DNA of 45,602 nucleotides. Origin: Actinomycetota bacterium (GTDB taxonomy: Bacteria > Actinomycetota > Actinomycetes > S36-B12 > CAIYMF01). Under the pieces are notes generated by a model that was not told where the DNA came from, ran no database searches, and worked only from the letters and a program-made list of their open reading frames with translations. Made by a program: the position numbers and the translations under genes. The stretch is from contig JAPLAU010000021.1 in the NCBI GenBank assembly GCA_026393115.1, positions 1 to 45,602 on the forward strand, in the 5' to 3' direction. Shown here one piece after another: positions 6,542-18,278 of the stretch (positions are counted from its first letter, which is position 1; each line of letters starts with the position of its first letter).

Positions 6542-9025
6542 ATGAGTCAGATCCAGCAGGACGAGCGAGACGCAGACCGGTACGACACCGACGCGATTCA
6601 GGAGCGCTGGCTGCCGGTGTGGGACGAGATCGCCCCATTCCGTTCAGGCCGGCCCGATGACACGCGACCGCGTAAGTATGTGCTCGACATGTTCCCGTAT
6701 CCCTCAGGTGACCTGCACATGGGACACGCAGAGGCCTATGCGCTCGGTGACGTGATCGCCCGCTACTGGGTGCAGCAGGGGTTCAACGTGATGCACCCCA
6801 TCGGTTGGGATGCGTTCGGCCTGCCCGCCGAGAATGCGGCCATCAAGCGTGGTGAGAATCCGCGTACCTGGACTTATGAAAACATCGCGCAGCAGCGCGC
6901 TTCGATGCGTCGCTATGCGTGCTCCTTTGACTGGGATCGCGTGCTGAACACCTGCGATCCCGAGTACTACAAGTGGAACCAGTGGATGTTCCTGCGCATG
7001 TTTGAACGCGGTCTCGCGTACCGCAAGGCATCCAATGTCAACTGGTGTCCGTCATGTCAGACGGTGTTGGCCAATGAGCAGGTAGTCGACGGACGATGTG
7101 AGCGATGCGAAACGGTCGTCACCAAGAAGAAGTTGACCCAGTGGTATTTCCGTATCACCGACTACGCCGATCGACTGCTCGACGACATGCAGCAACTTGA
7201 AGGTCAGTGGCCAGAGAAAGTGCTGCAGATGCAGCGCAACTGGATCGGTCGTTCGCGTGGCGCCGAAGTGTCGTTCGACATTCAAGGACGCGACGAACCG
7301 GTCACGGTGTACACGACGCGACCCGACACCTTGTACGGAGCAACGTTCTTCGTAGTCGCAGCCGACTCTGATTTGGCTGCTGAACTGGCGGCCGGAACGC
7401 GGGCTGAAGGCGACTTCCTCGCGTACCTCGAACAGGTCAAGCGCATCTCGGAAGTTGATCGGTTGGCGACCGATCGCGAAAAGACCGGGGTCTTCTTGCA
7501 GCGCTACGCAGTCAACCCCGTCAATGGTGAGTTGCTGCCGATCTGGGCCAGCGACTACGTGCTGGCCGACTACGGAACCGGCGCGATCATGGCCGTGCCC
7601 GCACACGACCAACGCGACCTCGACTTCGCGAAGGCCTTCGGTTTGCCGGTGCGGGTCGTTGTCGCATCGGAGACCGACCCTGCGATCACGGGCGAAGCAA
7701 CCGCTGATGATGGCCCGCACGTCAACTCGGGGCCCCTGGATGGTCTCGACAAGGCTGACGCGATCGAACGCATGATCGGCGTGCTGGAGGCCGATGGGCG
7801 CGGTCGTGCCGCAGTTAACTTCCGGCTGCGTGATTGGCTCATTTCGCGTCAGCGGTACTGGGGTACCCCGATTCCGATCATTCATTGTGATGCGTGTGGC
7901 GAAGTTCCTGTTCCTGACGACCAGTTACCCGTCGAACTGCCCGAACTCAGCGGTGTTGACCTGCAGCCCCGCGGCGCGTCGCCGCTCGGTGCTGCCGAGG
8001 AATGGGCAGCCGTGCCGTGCCCCAATTGTGGTGCTCCCGCGCGACGTGATGCCGACACGATGGACACCTTCGTCGACTCGTCGTGGTACTACCTGCGCTA
8101 TCTCGATCCGCATCTGGACACCGCGCCGTTCGATCCTCAGCAGGCGCGCGACTGGATGGCAGTTGACCAGTACGTCGGTGGTGTGACGCACGCGATTTTG
8201 CACCTGCTGTACAGCCGGTTCTTTACCAAGGTCATGCATGACATGGGCATGGTCGAATTCACTGAACCCTTCACACGGCTGCTCAATCAGGGCATGGTCG
8301 TGATGGACGGATCGGCAATGAGCAAGTCGCGCGGCAACTTGGTGCGTTTGAGCGATGAGTTGGCCGACCACGGTGTTGACTCGGTGCGCGTTGCGATGGT
8401 CTTCGCTGGACCACCCGAGGACGACGTCGACTGGAAGGACGTGTCGCCGGCGGGTGCGCGCAAGTTCCTCGCTCGGGCTTGGCGGGTGTCCGGTGATGTG
8501 ACCAGCGAGCCCGGTGTCGACGTCACAACGGGCGATGTCGCGTTGCGTCGGGTTACTGCGCGCGCCTTGAGCGACGCCACGCAGGCGGTTGAGACGTACC
8601 GTTTCAACGTTGCAGTAGCGCGCACCATGGAACTGGTGAACGCCACTCGCAAGGCCATCGATTCGGGATGCGGTCCTGCCGATCCTGCCGTGCGTGAAGC
8701 GGCCGAGGTCGTTGCAGTGATGTTGTCTCTCGTTGCTCCTTACACCGCCGAAGACATGTGGGCTCGACTCGGTCACGAGCCGAGCGTGGCACTGGCTGGG
8801 TGGCCCGCAGTCGATCCTGCGTTGTTGGTGCAGGAAAGCGTGACGTGCGTGGTGCAGATCGCCGGCAAGGTGCGCGATCGGCTTGAGGTGTCGCCCGATG
8901 TCACCGAAGACGAGTTACGTGAACTCGCACTTGCTTCAGACGTCGTTCAGTCAGTTCTCGATGGCCGAGCGATTCGTACCGTCGTCATTCGGCCGCCCAA
9001 GCTTGTCAACATCGTGCCTGAGTAG
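6542..9025 (+). CDS. leuS: Leucyl-tRNA synthetase
   Basis: An 827-residue class I aminoacyl-tRNA synthetase that charges tRNA-Leu. The HIGH motif appears as HMGH (residues 59-62, after [10 protein letters not shown]) and the KMSKS motif as AMSKS near residue 593. A zinc-binding-like WCPSCQ...CERCE lies near residue 170. The editing (CP1) domain includes [16 protein letters not shown]. Tryptophan and tyrosine blocks such as DSSWYYLRY are as in bacterial LeuRS. GGAGAG lies just before the ATG at 6542. Expression is probably controlled by the attenuator immediately upstream. Length is slightly shorter than many LeuRS but complete. Confidence 0.97.
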   Translation: MSQIQQDERDADRYDTDAIQERWLPVWDEIAPFRSGRPDDTRPRKYVLDMFPYPSGDLHMGHAEAYALGDVIARYWVQQGFNVMHPIGWDAFGLPAENAAIKRGENPRTWTYENIAQQRASMRRYACSFDWDRVLNTCDPEYYKWNQWMFLRMFERGLAYRKASNVNWCPSCQTVLANEQVVDGRCERCETVVTKKKLTQWYFRITDYADRLLDDMQQLEGQWPEKVLQMQRNWIGRSRGAEVSFDIQGRDEPVTVYTTRPDTLYGATFFVVAADSDLAAELAAGTRAEGDFLAYLEQVKRISEVDRLATDREKTGVFLQRYAVNPVNGELLPIWASDYVLADYGTGAIMAVPAHDQRDLDFAKAFGLPVRVVVASETDPAITGEATADDGPHVNSGPLDGLDKADAIERMIGVLEADGRGRAAVNFRLRDWLISRQRYWGTPIPIIHCDACGEVPVPDDQLPVELPELSGVDLQPRGASPLGAAEEWAAVPCPNCGAPARRDADTMDTFVDSSWYYLRYLDPHLDTAPFDPQQARDWMAVDQYVGGVTHAILHLLYSRFFTKVMHDMGMVEFTEPFTRLLNQGMVVMDGSAMSKSRGNLVRLSDELADHGVDSVRVAMVFAGPPEDDVDWKDVSPAGARKFLARAWRVSGDVTSEPGVDVTTGDVALRRVTARALSDATQAVETYRFNVAVARTMELVNATRKAIDSGCGPADPAVREAAEVVAVMLSLVAPYTAEDMWARLGHEPSVALAGWPAVDPALLVQESVTCVVQIAGKVRDRLEVSPDVTEDELRELALASDVVQSVLDGRAIRTVVIRPPKLVNIVPE

Positions 9026-9036
9026 ACGTGAAGGCC

Positions 9037-9042
9037 TAGGCT
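9037..9042 (+). promoter_or_regulatory. -10 box of a probable leaderless promoter for the DegV gene
   Basis: TAGGCT lies at -12 to -7 from the ATG at 9049, the leaderless spacing. It is 12 bases after the leuS stop codon, so the DegV gene can be transcribed independently of leuS. No Shine-Dalgarno sequence is present. Confidence 0.55.
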
Positions 9043-9048
9043 GCTCGC

Positions 9049-9906
9049 ATGTCGACGGCCATTGTTACCGATTCAACGGCGTCGATCGGCGGCGAGAATG
9101 CTGTCGAGAAGGCGATTTCCGTCGTTCCGTTGACGGTCATTGTTCGCGGTGAGCCCCATGATGAGGGGGCGCCGGGCTTGCTTGCGCTCATGGCCGAAGC
9201 GATGCGCGCTGGCGAAACGGTGACCACCTCACATCCTGGGCCAGGAGCCTTTCTTGAGCGTTACCAGCAGTTGGCACAGGCCGGTGCTGACGAAATCGTC
9301 TCGATTCACCTGTCGTCGCAGTTAAGTGGCGCCTGTAATTCTGCGCGTTTGGCTGCTCTCGATTCCCCGGTGCGTGTGCGCGTGGTGGATTCGCGATCGG
9401 TGGCGATGGGCCTTGGCTTTCCTGTGTTGGCGGCCGCTGAGGTGGCGGCGGCGGGCGGATCTGCTGACGAGGTGGCGGCGAGGGCAGAGGAGATTGCCGG
9501 GGGAGTAGCCGTCTGGTTTTTCGTCGATGATCTCGACGTGCTGCGGCGTGGCGGTCGCATTGGGGCCGCTCGTGCACTCTGGGGAAACGCTCTGGCGATC
9601 AAACCCGTGCTGACCATCACCGGCGGTGAGGTAGCACCTTTCGAAAAGGTGCGCACCACAGCCCGCGCCGTAGCTCGACTTGAGGACCTCGCCGTTGAGC
9701 GATCGGTGTTCGAGGCCACACAGATTGCTGTGCATCACGTCGATGCGCTTGACCGGGCTGATGATCTTGCGGCCAGACTTCGCGACAGGCTCCCCAGTAC
9801 CTCGGTTGAGGTCAGTGAACTGCCGGCGGTGATTGCGGCCCACAGCGGCCCGGGAACACTTGCGGTTGTAGTGGCACCGGTTCCATCGCTGGTCGGGCAT
9901 CGATGA
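9049..9906 (+). CDS. DegV family fatty-acid-binding protein
   Basis: A 285-residue DegV (FakB-like) protein that binds a single fatty acid between two alpha/beta domains. Signatures seen are the N-terminal IVTDSTAS (residues 5-12), TSHPGPGAF (about 60-68), SIHLSSQLSGACNSARLA and the C-terminal AHSGPGTLAVVV. In Firmicutes FakB proteins present fatty acids to FakA kinase for entry into phospholipids. Its stop overlaps the start of plsY (ATGA), and PlsY consumes acyl-phosphate, so a role in feeding fatty acids into glycerolipid synthesis is a reasonable inference. No FakA gene is in this window. Confidence 0.9.
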   Translation: MSTAIVTDSTASIGGENAVEKAISVVPLTVIVRGEPHDEGAPGLLALMAEAMRAGETVTTSHPGPGAFLERYQQLAQAGADEIVSIHLSSQLSGACNSARLAALDSPVRVRVVDSRSVAMGLGFPVLAAAEVAAAGGSADEVAARAEEIAGGVAVWFFVDDLDVLRRGGRIGAARALWGNALAIKPVLTITGGEVAPFEKVRTTARAVARLEDLAVERSVFEATQIAVHHVDALDRADDLAARLRDRLPSTSVEVSELPAVIAAHSGPGTLAVVVAPVPSLVGHR

Positions 9907-10505
9907 ACGACGTACCTGTGCTGCTCTACATTGGCGCCGCACTCGTCGGTTACCTCGTTGGGTCCCTCAACCCAGCAGCCACCATCGCGCGTCTACGTGG
10001 CGTGGACTTACGCCATGAGGGCTCAGGAAACCCGGGTGCCACGAACGCCGCACGCACGATGGGTCGTGGAGTGGGCATTGCAGTCGGGGTGCTCGACGTT
10101 CTCAAGGGTTTTGTTCCAGCGGTTGTCTTTACCCACTTCGGCGGTGAGTTGGCCGGTGAACTGGCCGGTGTGGCAGCGGTCGTCGGGCACATCACCTCTC
10201 CGTTCCTCAAGGGGCGTGGTGGAAAAGGAGTTGCCACGGCGCTCGGTGCCATTCTCGGAACTCACGCATGGTGGGCGTTGCCGGTACTGGCGGCTTTTGC
10301 TGTCACGGTGGCCGTCACTCGCCGCGTCGGGCTCGGAGCCGTGGCGGCAGCGATTGTGCTGATTCCGACGGCCATTGTCATGACCGACTCGTGGCATGCG
10401 CGGCTCATGGCGGTGCTCATCGCGCTGCTGATCTTGGTGCGGCATCGGGCCAACATTGAGTCGGCGATCGATCGAGCGCGAGGCGCGGTATCGGGCAACT
10501 CCTGA
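9903..10505 (+). CDS. plsY: Glycerol-3-phosphate acyltransferase PlsY
   Basis: A 200-residue integral membrane acyl-phosphate:glycerol-3-phosphate acyltransferase, the first step of phospholipid synthesis. The conserved cytoplasmic motifs are present: GSLNPAATIAR (about residues 20-30), HEGSGNPGATNAAR (about 38-51) and KGRGGKGVATALG (about 101-113). About five hydrophobic segments surround them. The ATG start at 9903 overlaps the DegV stop, so the two are probably translationally coupled. Length is normal for the family. Confidence 0.95.
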   Translation: MNDVPVLLYIGAALVGYLVGSLNPAATIARLRGVDLRHEGSGNPGATNAARTMGRGVGIAVGVLDVLKGFVPAVVFTHFGGELAGELAGVAAVVGHITSPFLKGRGGKGVATALGAILGTHAWWALPVLAAFAVTVAVTRRVGLGAVAAAIVLIPTAIVMTDSWHARLMAVLIALLILVRHRANIESAIDRARGAVSGNS

Positions 10506-10574
10506 CTGATCTGATCCCCATGCGGATTCGATCGGGGATGTCCACAGGCCACTGCAGACCCACAGAGGCGCGAC

Positions 10575-11264
10575 ATGTCTGCACCTAACGTCTCCCCTGT
10601 GGTTCGTACTCCCATCCAACGAGGTGGTGGCTGGACGCCGCCACGCGCAGCGAGGCCGCTGACTCGACGGCATCTCGCGGCCGTGGCTGTGGTCGTTGTC
10701 ATGGGCCTCGCGGTGGCCGTTGGCTGGTGGTGGGTCTCCCGGGCGCGGCCGGCGACCGCACCGCTCGTGGTCGCCGCGGGGGCGGCGCTCAGCGTGATGC
10801 CGACCGCCGCGTCAGGATCGCCGAGTTCTCGGCCGAGCGTTCCCGTGGGCGAGGTGGTGGTGCATGTTCTCGGTCGCGTGCGCCACCCCGGCCTGGTGCG
10901 CCTGCCAGCGGGGTCTCGGGTTGCCGATGCCATTCGAGCGGCTGGAGGTGTGTTGGCCGGAGTGCCGCAACCAACCCTCAACCTGGCGCGTCACCTTACC
11001 GACGGCGAGCAGATTGCCGTCGGAGTCGATCCACCGGTGGCTGAGGCAGGAAGTCCCTCCGCTTCCGCCGACGCGGTCATTGATCTGAATTCGGCCACCG
11101 TTGATCAACTCGACACCCTTCCCGGTGTCGGACCGGTTCTCGCCTCGCGCATCGTTGACTGGAGAACGGCGCACGGGCGATTCACCAGCGTCGACGAACT
11201 TCGCGAAGTTGCGGGTGTGGGTGAGCGCAAGTTTGCCGATCTCAGTGCGCGAGTTCGCGTATGA
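10575..11264 (+). CDS. comEA: ComEA-type DNA-binding competence protein
   Basis: A 229-residue membrane-anchored DNA receptor. One transmembrane helix near residues 35-53 (HLAAVAVVVVMGLAVAVGW) is followed by a linker. An SLBB domain comes next (VVHVLGRVRHPGLVRLPAG, about 95-113), and a C-terminal helix-hairpin-helix domain (IDLNSATVDQLDTLPGVGP, then GERKFADL, about 165-229). ComEA binds incoming double-stranded DNA and hands it to ComEC. The gene overlaps comEC by ATGA. ComEA/ComEC homologues are widespread in actinobacteria, and natural competence is rarely proven, so function is inferred. Confidence 0.92.
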   Translation: MSAPNVSPVVRTPIQRGGGWTPPRAARPLTRRHLAAVAVVVVMGLAVAVGWWWVSRARPATAPLVVAAGAALSVMPTAASGSPSSRPSVPVGEVVVHVLGRVRHPGLVRLPAGSRVADAIRAAGGVLAGVPQPTLNLARHLTDGEQIAVGVDPPVAEAGSPSASADAVIDLNSATVDQLDTLPGVGPVLASRIVDWRTAHGRFTSVDELREVAGVGERKFADLSARVRV

Positions 11265-13615
11265 GCGCCGAGCTTCGATTGTGGCCGGCTGCGGTGGGCC
11301 TCTGGGTCGCGAGTGCACTTGCTCTGTCGAGCGTCGTTCCGCCATTCGCGATTGCTGGTGGCCCGTGGGTAGTCGCAGGACTTGTGATAGCAGTGCCGTC
11401 ATTGCGGGCGGTCATGAGACGGCACTCCCACCTGCTTCCCTCGTTGGCATTGGTGGCGTTGGTGTTCGCTGCCGGTGCCCTCAACGTGGTCGTGCGAGTG
11501 GCACCCTTGGAGTCCTCACTACTACCTGAACCGGGTACGTCGGTCATCGTCGAGGCAGTTCTCGATACTGATCCGCGCGTCGTCCAAGGTTCGGTAGCGG
11601 GGATCATGCGGGGTCCTCCACGGGTGGTGAGCACTGTGACTGGCACGCGACTCACGTGGCCACGCGGTTCGGTCGAAGCGCGCCTACCGATGCGCTTGTG
11701 GACGCCCATTGATTCGGCAGCGCTACTCCCAGGAACGCGCATCACCGGACGTGCCACCGTTCAACCTGGCGATCCTGCGGCGGGTAACGCTCTCACGCTC
11801 ACCATGCGCACGACACCGACTGTGCTGGATGAACCCCCCGTCTGGCAACGAGTGGCAGGTACGTTGCGGGAGGGCCTCCGCGCAGCCGTTGCCGATATTC
11901 CGGGAGAAGGAGCGGCACTGCTGCCCGGCATTGTGCTCGGAGACACGTCGACTGTCCCTGATTCCGTGGCGACCGACATGCGTACGGCCGGGCTCTCCCA
12001 CTTGACTGCGGTCAGCGGTGCAAATGTCAGCATCGTGCTCGGCGCTGCACTTGCTGTTGCGTCAGTGCTGCGAGTGCGCGGGCGGTGGCGGGCTCTCGTG
12101 GCGCTTCTTGCCCTGCTCGGATTTCTCGTGCTGGTGCGCCCGTCGCCGAGTGTGGTGCGGGCCACGGCGATGGGAGGTGTGGTCGTTCTCGCACTCGTTG
12201 CCGGCGGCAAACGTCGTGGTTCGCCAGCGCTGGCAGGCGCGGTGTTGGTGTTGCTGTTAGTTGATCCGTGGCTCTCGACCTCACTGGGTTTCGCACTCTC
12301 GGCGGCGGCCACGGCGGGATTACTCCTCCTCGCACCAGTACTCCGTCGTTGGCTTACCGAGCACCTACCTCAGATTCCGGCTGGGCTGAGCGAGGCCTTG
12401 TCCGTCACCATCGCGGCACAGGTGGCGACCGCGCCGTTGCTGGTTCTCATGGGAGCGTCGGTCGGGCTCGGTTCTGTTCCGGCCAATCTGATGGCGGAGG
12501 TGGTGGTGGCACCAGCCACTGTTCTGGGAGTCATTGCCACGCTGCTCTCCCCGGTTGCTCCCGCGTTGGCCCATGCCATTGCTATACCTGCTGCCGCATG
12601 CGCTCAGTGGATTGTTGATGTCGCTCACGTCGTGGCAACCTCGGCCGCACTACTGCTGCCATGGCCTTCTGGAACTCCCGGCGCGCTGTTCATGGGTGCG
12701 GTGATGGGTGGCGTTGCTACTGGCGTGCGTTATCGGCGGCGGCTAGCCGCGGTGGTGTGGGCGTTACCGCGAGCGCCCGTTGCGTGCGTAGTTGCCATCG
12801 CAGTCGTCGGCGTCATCGCGATTCCCCGGGCCGCATCCTCGGCGTGGCCGCCACCACACTGGCGCGCCGTCGCTTGCGATGTGGGCCAAGGCGATGCCCT
12901 CGTCATCCGGGTTGACGACGACACAGCGATTGTGGTCGATGCAGGCCCGCGACCCGATGCCATCGATCGCTGCCTGCGCGACCTGTCCATCAGTCGGGTG
13001 GCCGCGCTGGTGCTCACCCACTTCCACGCCGATCACGTCGAAGGGGTTCCGGGGGTACTGCGTGGGCGGTCCGTTGCCACCGTGCTGGTGTCTCCGCTGG
13101 CCGAGCCACCTGAGGAGGCCGAGCGGGTGATGAGGTGGTGCTCGGAAGCCCAGGTCCCCGTTGAAGTCGGTCACGCAGGAGACGTACGCCGCGCCGGGAA
13201 CGTGACGTGGCGATTGTTGTGGCCCGCCAGACTTATTCGCGGTGAGGGAAGCGATCCGAACAACGCCAGCTTGGCCGCCTACGTTGACGCCGACGGGGTT
13301 CGACTACTGCTCTCGGGTGATATCGAGCCGGCGGCTCAGGCCGGGCTGATGGCAGCCGTCGGTGACCTTCCAGTCGACGTGCTCAAGGTGGCGCACCACG
13401 GTTCGCGGCGGCAGAATCCACGATTCGCGGCCTGGACCCACGCGCGTCTCGCGATCATTTCGGTGGGTGCCGACAACGACTACGGTCATCCTGCGCCCGA
13501 GACGCTCACGGCACTGTCGGCGCTTGGGATTCCACTCCTGCGCACCGATCAGAGCGGTGACATTGCCGTCGTCCTCAATTCCGAGGGCATTGGACTGTTA
13601 GGTTCGCGTTCATGA
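11261..13615 (+). CDS. comEC: ComEC/Rec2 DNA-uptake channel protein
   Basis: A 784-residue polytopic protein with three parts: an N-terminal membrane/OB region, the Competence domain (about residues 220-490, including LSHLTAVSGANVSIVLG) and a C-terminal metallo-beta-lactamase-like domain (from about 530: ACDVGQGDALVIRV, then LTHFHADHVEGVPG near 584 with intact H-x-H-x-D-H metal ligands, and VLKVAHHGSRR). ComEC moves single-stranded DNA across the membrane, and the MBL domain may degrade the other strand. The start overlaps comEA (ATGA) and the end overlaps the TMEM175 gene (ATGA). Intact motifs suggest a working protein. Confidence 0.93.
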   Translation: MSAELRLWPAAVGLWVASALALSSVVPPFAIAGGPWVVAGLVIAVPSLRAVMRRHSHLLPSLALVALVFAAGALNVVVRVAPLESSLLPEPGTSVIVEAVLDTDPRVVQGSVAGIMRGPPRVVSTVTGTRLTWPRGSVEARLPMRLWTPIDSAALLPGTRITGRATVQPGDPAAGNALTLTMRTTPTVLDEPPVWQRVAGTLREGLRAAVADIPGEGAALLPGIVLGDTSTVPDSVATDMRTAGLSHLTAVSGANVSIVLGAALAVASVLRVRGRWRALVALLALLGFLVLVRPSPSVVRATAMGGVVVLALVAGGKRRGSPALAGAVLVLLLVDPWLSTSLGFALSAAATAGLLLLAPVLRRWLTEHLPQIPAGLSEALSVTIAAQVATAPLLVLMGASVGLGSVPANLMAEVVVAPATVLGVIATLLSPVAPALAHAIAIPAAACAQWIVDVAHVVATSAALLLPWPSGTPGALFMGAVMGGVATGVRYRRRLAAVVWALPRAPVACVVAIAVVGVIAIPRAASSAWPPPHWRAVACDVGQGDALVIRVDDDTAIVVDAGPRPDAIDRCLRDLSISRVAALVLTHFHADHVEGVPGVLRGRSVATVLVSPLAEPPEEAERVMRWCSEAQVPVEVGHAGDVRRAGNVTWRLLWPARLIRGEGSDPNNASLAAYVDADGVRLLLSGDIEPAAQAGLMAAVGDLPVDVLKVAHHGSRRQNPRFAAWTHARLAIISVGADNDYGHPAPETLTALSALGIPLLRTDQSGDIAVVLNSEGIGLLGSRS

Positions 13616-14262
13616 GTACTGAGCCCGACGATCTGGCGATTCCGCCGGGGGCGAGTACTGGGCGCGCTGTCGATCGGCTGATCAACTTCAGTGATGCCGT
13701 CGTCGCGGTAGCGATCACCTTGCTCGTCCTGCCGATCATTGATTTGCGCCCGGGCGACGGCCAAACATTTGCTCAGTTGGTCGCTGAGAACGCGGCACAA
13801 CTGGGCGTCTTCATCTTCACTTTCCTGCTCGTCTCGCTGATGTGGCGAGTACACAATCGGGTGCTCAACGGAATTCGCGCCTACGACTCCACGGTCTTTT
13901 GGGTCAATACCCTGTGGCTGACCTCCATCGCTCTGCTTCCATGGTTGTCGGCCCAACTCGGTGACTCGGGCTGGGATACCGACACGCCTGATGGCACGAT
14001 CGGATGCGCCTTCTGGGGAACTCTGGGCGTCACGAGTCTGCTCACGGCCGCCATGTCCCTCTACCTACGCCACCATCCGGCCCTCCTCCAACCGGCCGAG
14101 CGCCGCGATCCGTCCGAGGGTGGCATCGGCCGTCTGCGCGGGCTGATTTTCGGCGCGTACTTTATGGCTTCCGCGGTGCTCTGTCTCTTCTGGCCCGAGT
14201 GGTCGCACTACGCCGGGATCGTGATCATTCCACTGAGCATCTGGGTTCGACCCGCCCGCTGA
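13612..14262 (+). CDS. TMEM175-family (DUF1211) potassium channel-like protein
   Basis: A 216-residue membrane protein with the TMEM175 signature RLINFSDAVVAVAITLLVL (about residues 22-40). The FSD motif in the first helix is the hallmark of this family, whose bacterial members form tetrameric K+-permeable channels. About six hydrophobic segments follow (FIFTFLLVSLMW, FWVNTLWLTSIALLPWL and others). It overlaps comEC by ATGA and its TGA is immediately followed by the ATG of holA, so it is inserted between comEC and holA, which are direct neighbours in many bacteria. Channel function is inferred from the family. Confidence 0.85.
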   Translation: MSTEPDDLAIPPGASTGRAVDRLINFSDAVVAVAITLLVLPIIDLRPGDGQTFAQLVAENAAQLGVFIFTFLLVSLMWRVHNRVLNGIRAYDSTVFWVNTLWLTSIALLPWLSAQLGDSGWDTDTPDGTIGCAFWGTLGVTSLLTAAMSLYLRHHPALLQPAERRDPSEGGIGRLRGLIFGAYFMASAVLCLFWPEWSHYAGIVIIPLSIWVRPAR

Positions 14263-15285
14263 ATGAGTCGTGGGATGCTGTCGTTGATGTCTACCGAAGC
14301 GGCACCCGCCACCCTCGTGATCGGCCCCGAGCAGTTCCTTTCCGAACGGGCCGTGGCTCGAATACTGGCGTCGGTGCGCAAGCGCGACCCGGGCACCGAG
14401 CGCCGCGACCTCGACCTATCCGACGACGGAGCCGCGGGTGCGTTGGCGGAAGCGGTATCACCGACGTTGTTTGGGGGAGGGGTCGTTCTGGTCGCCACCG
14501 GAATCGAGTCGGCGGAACCGGCCGTCATCGACACGGTGGTCGCGGCCGTCGTCGAGCCGGAGGCGGAGGTGCACCTCGTGCTCGTGCATCCAGGTGGTGT
14601 GAAAGGTAAAGCTGCTCTTGAGCGACTTCGGGCCGCTGGCATCGCCGAAGTATCGGCCGACAAGATCAAGGGCCGTGGCATCGCTGACTTCGTCGTGGCC
14701 GAGTTCCGTAGCCACGGGCGCACCATCAGCACGGCGGCGGTCGCTGCCCTTCGAGCTGCCGTTGGTGACGATCTGCGCTCACTGGCTTCGGCCGCGTCTC
14801 AACTGAGTTCGGACATCGATGGCGATGTCATCGGCGAAGAGGAAGTAGGCGCCTACTACGAGGGCGTCGCGGGTGCCAGTGGCTTTGCGGTGTCGGACGC
14901 CGTGTGGAATGCCCAGCCGACTCAGGTGCTGGTGACGCTGCGCTGGGCGCTCAGTGCCGACCCGGGCTTTGGGCCAGCCGTTGTTGCCACGGTGGCGGCC
15001 TCGCTGAGGCAGTTGCTCAAGTTGGCGGGGGCGCCGCCTGGAATGGGCGATGGCGAATTGGCCCGAGAGGTGGGGGTTCCGCCGTGGAAACTAACGACGG
15101 TGCGGGCTCAGCTTCGTCGGTGGACTCCGCGCGAACTGGCCGACGCGGCACTCATGCTGGCTGAAGCCGACGTCCAGATGAAAGGTGGGCACGAAGGGGG
15201 CGGCCTTGACCCGGTACAAAAGCGCGCGCTACTAGAGCGCTCGCTACTAAGGATTGCCGCGCGAGAACGCCCGGCTGAGGACTAG
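14263..15285 (+). CDS. holA: DNA polymerase III delta subunit
   Basis: A 340-residue clamp-loader subunit that opens the beta clamp on DNA. Recognisable features are the N-terminal ATLVIGPEQFLSERAVARIL and the mid-protein VVAEFRSHGRTIS...LRSLASAASQLSSDI, typical of the AAA+-like fold without a functional Walker A. The C-terminal collar domain contains LLKLAGAPPGMGDGELAREVGVPPWK, here cited by its ends only. Position after comEC and before rpsT is the usual actinobacterial order. The ATG at 14263 directly follows the upstream TGA; ATG 14287 (MSTEAAP) is an equally possible start that would trim eight residues. Confidence 0.92.
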   Translation: MSRGMLSLMSTEAAPATLVIGPEQFLSERAVARILASVRKRDPGTERRDLDLSDDGAAGALAEAVSPTLFGGGVVLVATGIESAEPAVIDTVVAAVVEPEAEVHLVLVHPGGVKGKAALERLRAAGIAEVSADKIKGRGIADFVVAEFRSHGRTISTAAVAALRAAVGDDLRSLASAASQLSSDIDGDVIGEEEVGAYYEGVAGASGFAVSDAVWNAQPTQVLVTLRWALSADPGFGPAVVATVAASLRQLLKLAGAPPGMGDGELAREVGVPPWKLTTVRAQLRRWTPRELADAALMLAEADVQMKGGHEGGGLDPVQKRALLERSLLRIAARERPAED

Positions 15286-15308
15286 CGGCCCGAAGGCTGA
15301 CGCGAAGG

Positions 15309-15569
15309 TCAGACCTTGGTGGACTTGGCAGCGAGCGACGACTTGCGGTTGGCGGCCTGATTGGCGTGAATGACGCCCTTGCTCGCAGCCTTGTCGAGCT
15401 TACGGTTGGCATCGCGCACGGCGGCCTCAGCGGCAGCAGCATCGCCAGAAGCGATGGCATCGTTGGCCTTGCGCACCGCGGTCTTGAGCGAGGACTTGAC
15501 CGCCTTGTTACGCAGGCGCGCAGTCTCGTTCGTGCGGTTACGCTTGATCTGGCTCTTGATGTTTGCCAC
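15309..15569 (-). CDS. rpsT: 30S ribosomal protein S20
   Basis: An 86-residue, Lys/Arg/Ala-rich ribosomal protein that binds 16S rRNA. It starts with GTG as (M)[19 protein letters not shown] and ends [11 protein letters not shown], with the helical [12 protein letters not shown] tail of the family. A longer frame runs upstream to 15845, but the GTG at 15569 is chosen because S20 proteins begin MANIKSQ and AAGGGA lies just upstream. It is convergent with holA (23-bp gap) and divergent from lepA. The 205 bases between rpsT and lepA hold the divergent promoters; I see no clear boxes there. Confidence 0.95.
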   Translation of the reverse strand: MANIKSQIKRNRTNETARLRNKAVKSSLKTAVRKANDAIASGDAAAAEAAVRDANRKLDKAASKGVIHANQAANRKSSLAAKSTKV

Positions 15570-15774
15570 GGGATCCCTTGGGTGCGTCGGAAATGATGCT
15601 AGACGTGCCCGCTCAGGATAGCCGGGAACACGCTGGGTGACCAAATGGCCCCCCTCAAGTGCCGTGCGGAGGGTTCTCGGGAGCCTTGGAGCGCGCACCA
15701 CCTCAGACGTGGGACGATAGGGGGCCAGCGCCCCACCTAGCCGAGGACACTCCAGCCACCGTGAGCAGCCCGTC

Positions 15775-17627
<1,853 letters not shown>

Positions 17628-17631
<4 letters not shown>

Positions 17632-18278
17632 GCGCGTCGGTCGTTGCCGTCTGCGTCGTGCACGCCGTGCGCGACGACCCGGGCGGCAAGCCCGGAGTCA
17701 CGGCAATCGATAAGCGTCCGGTCTCGGGGCCGCGCGCGATCGGACTTGCCGGTGTGGACGGTGATCACGTCGAAGCAGTGGAAGTTCATGGTGGCCGCGA
17801 CCAGGCGGTGTACGTCTACGCGCAGGAGGATCGCCAACGCTGGGCTTCCGAGCTCGGCCGCGATCTGGCCCCCGGATCGTTCGGCGAGAACCTCGTCACC
17901 GTCGGACTCGACGTCAGTGGCGCGGTGATCGGTCAAACCTGGCGCGTCGGAACGGCACTACTGCAGGTCACGAGCCCACGCATTCCGTGCGCGACATTCC
18001 AGCGTTGGCTCGGCGAGGAGCGCTGGGTGAAGAGATTCACCGAAGCGGAGCTTCCCGGCGCGTATCTCCGCGTGCTCGAGCCTGGAGAGGTCGCGGCCGG
18101 AGACAGCGTTGAGATCGTCGATACCCCGGGGCATGGAGTGACAGTCGTAGAAGCCTTCACCGGCCGTCTGGGTGACCGCAACCGCCTGCGCCTGCTCTTG
18201 GCCGAGGGAGTTGACCTTCAGCCCACGTTGGTCGAGCGACTACAACGCGAACTCAACGTGGGAAGCAGCGACGCCTAG
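17628..18278 (+). CDS. MOSC domain protein (YiiM-like)
   Basis: A 216-residue soluble protein built on a MOSC domain (about residues 40-165). It has [20 protein letters not shown], the [15 protein letters not shown] block and the conserved cysteine in [10 protein letters not shown], which in MOSC proteins is thought to carry sulfur or to bind molybdenum cofactor. YiiM-type members reduce N-hydroxylated compounds, but the substrate here is unknown. GTG start overlapping the lepA stop suggests co-expression. The TAG stop overlaps that of the convergent lipoprotein gene in CTAG (18275-18278). Confidence 0.85.
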
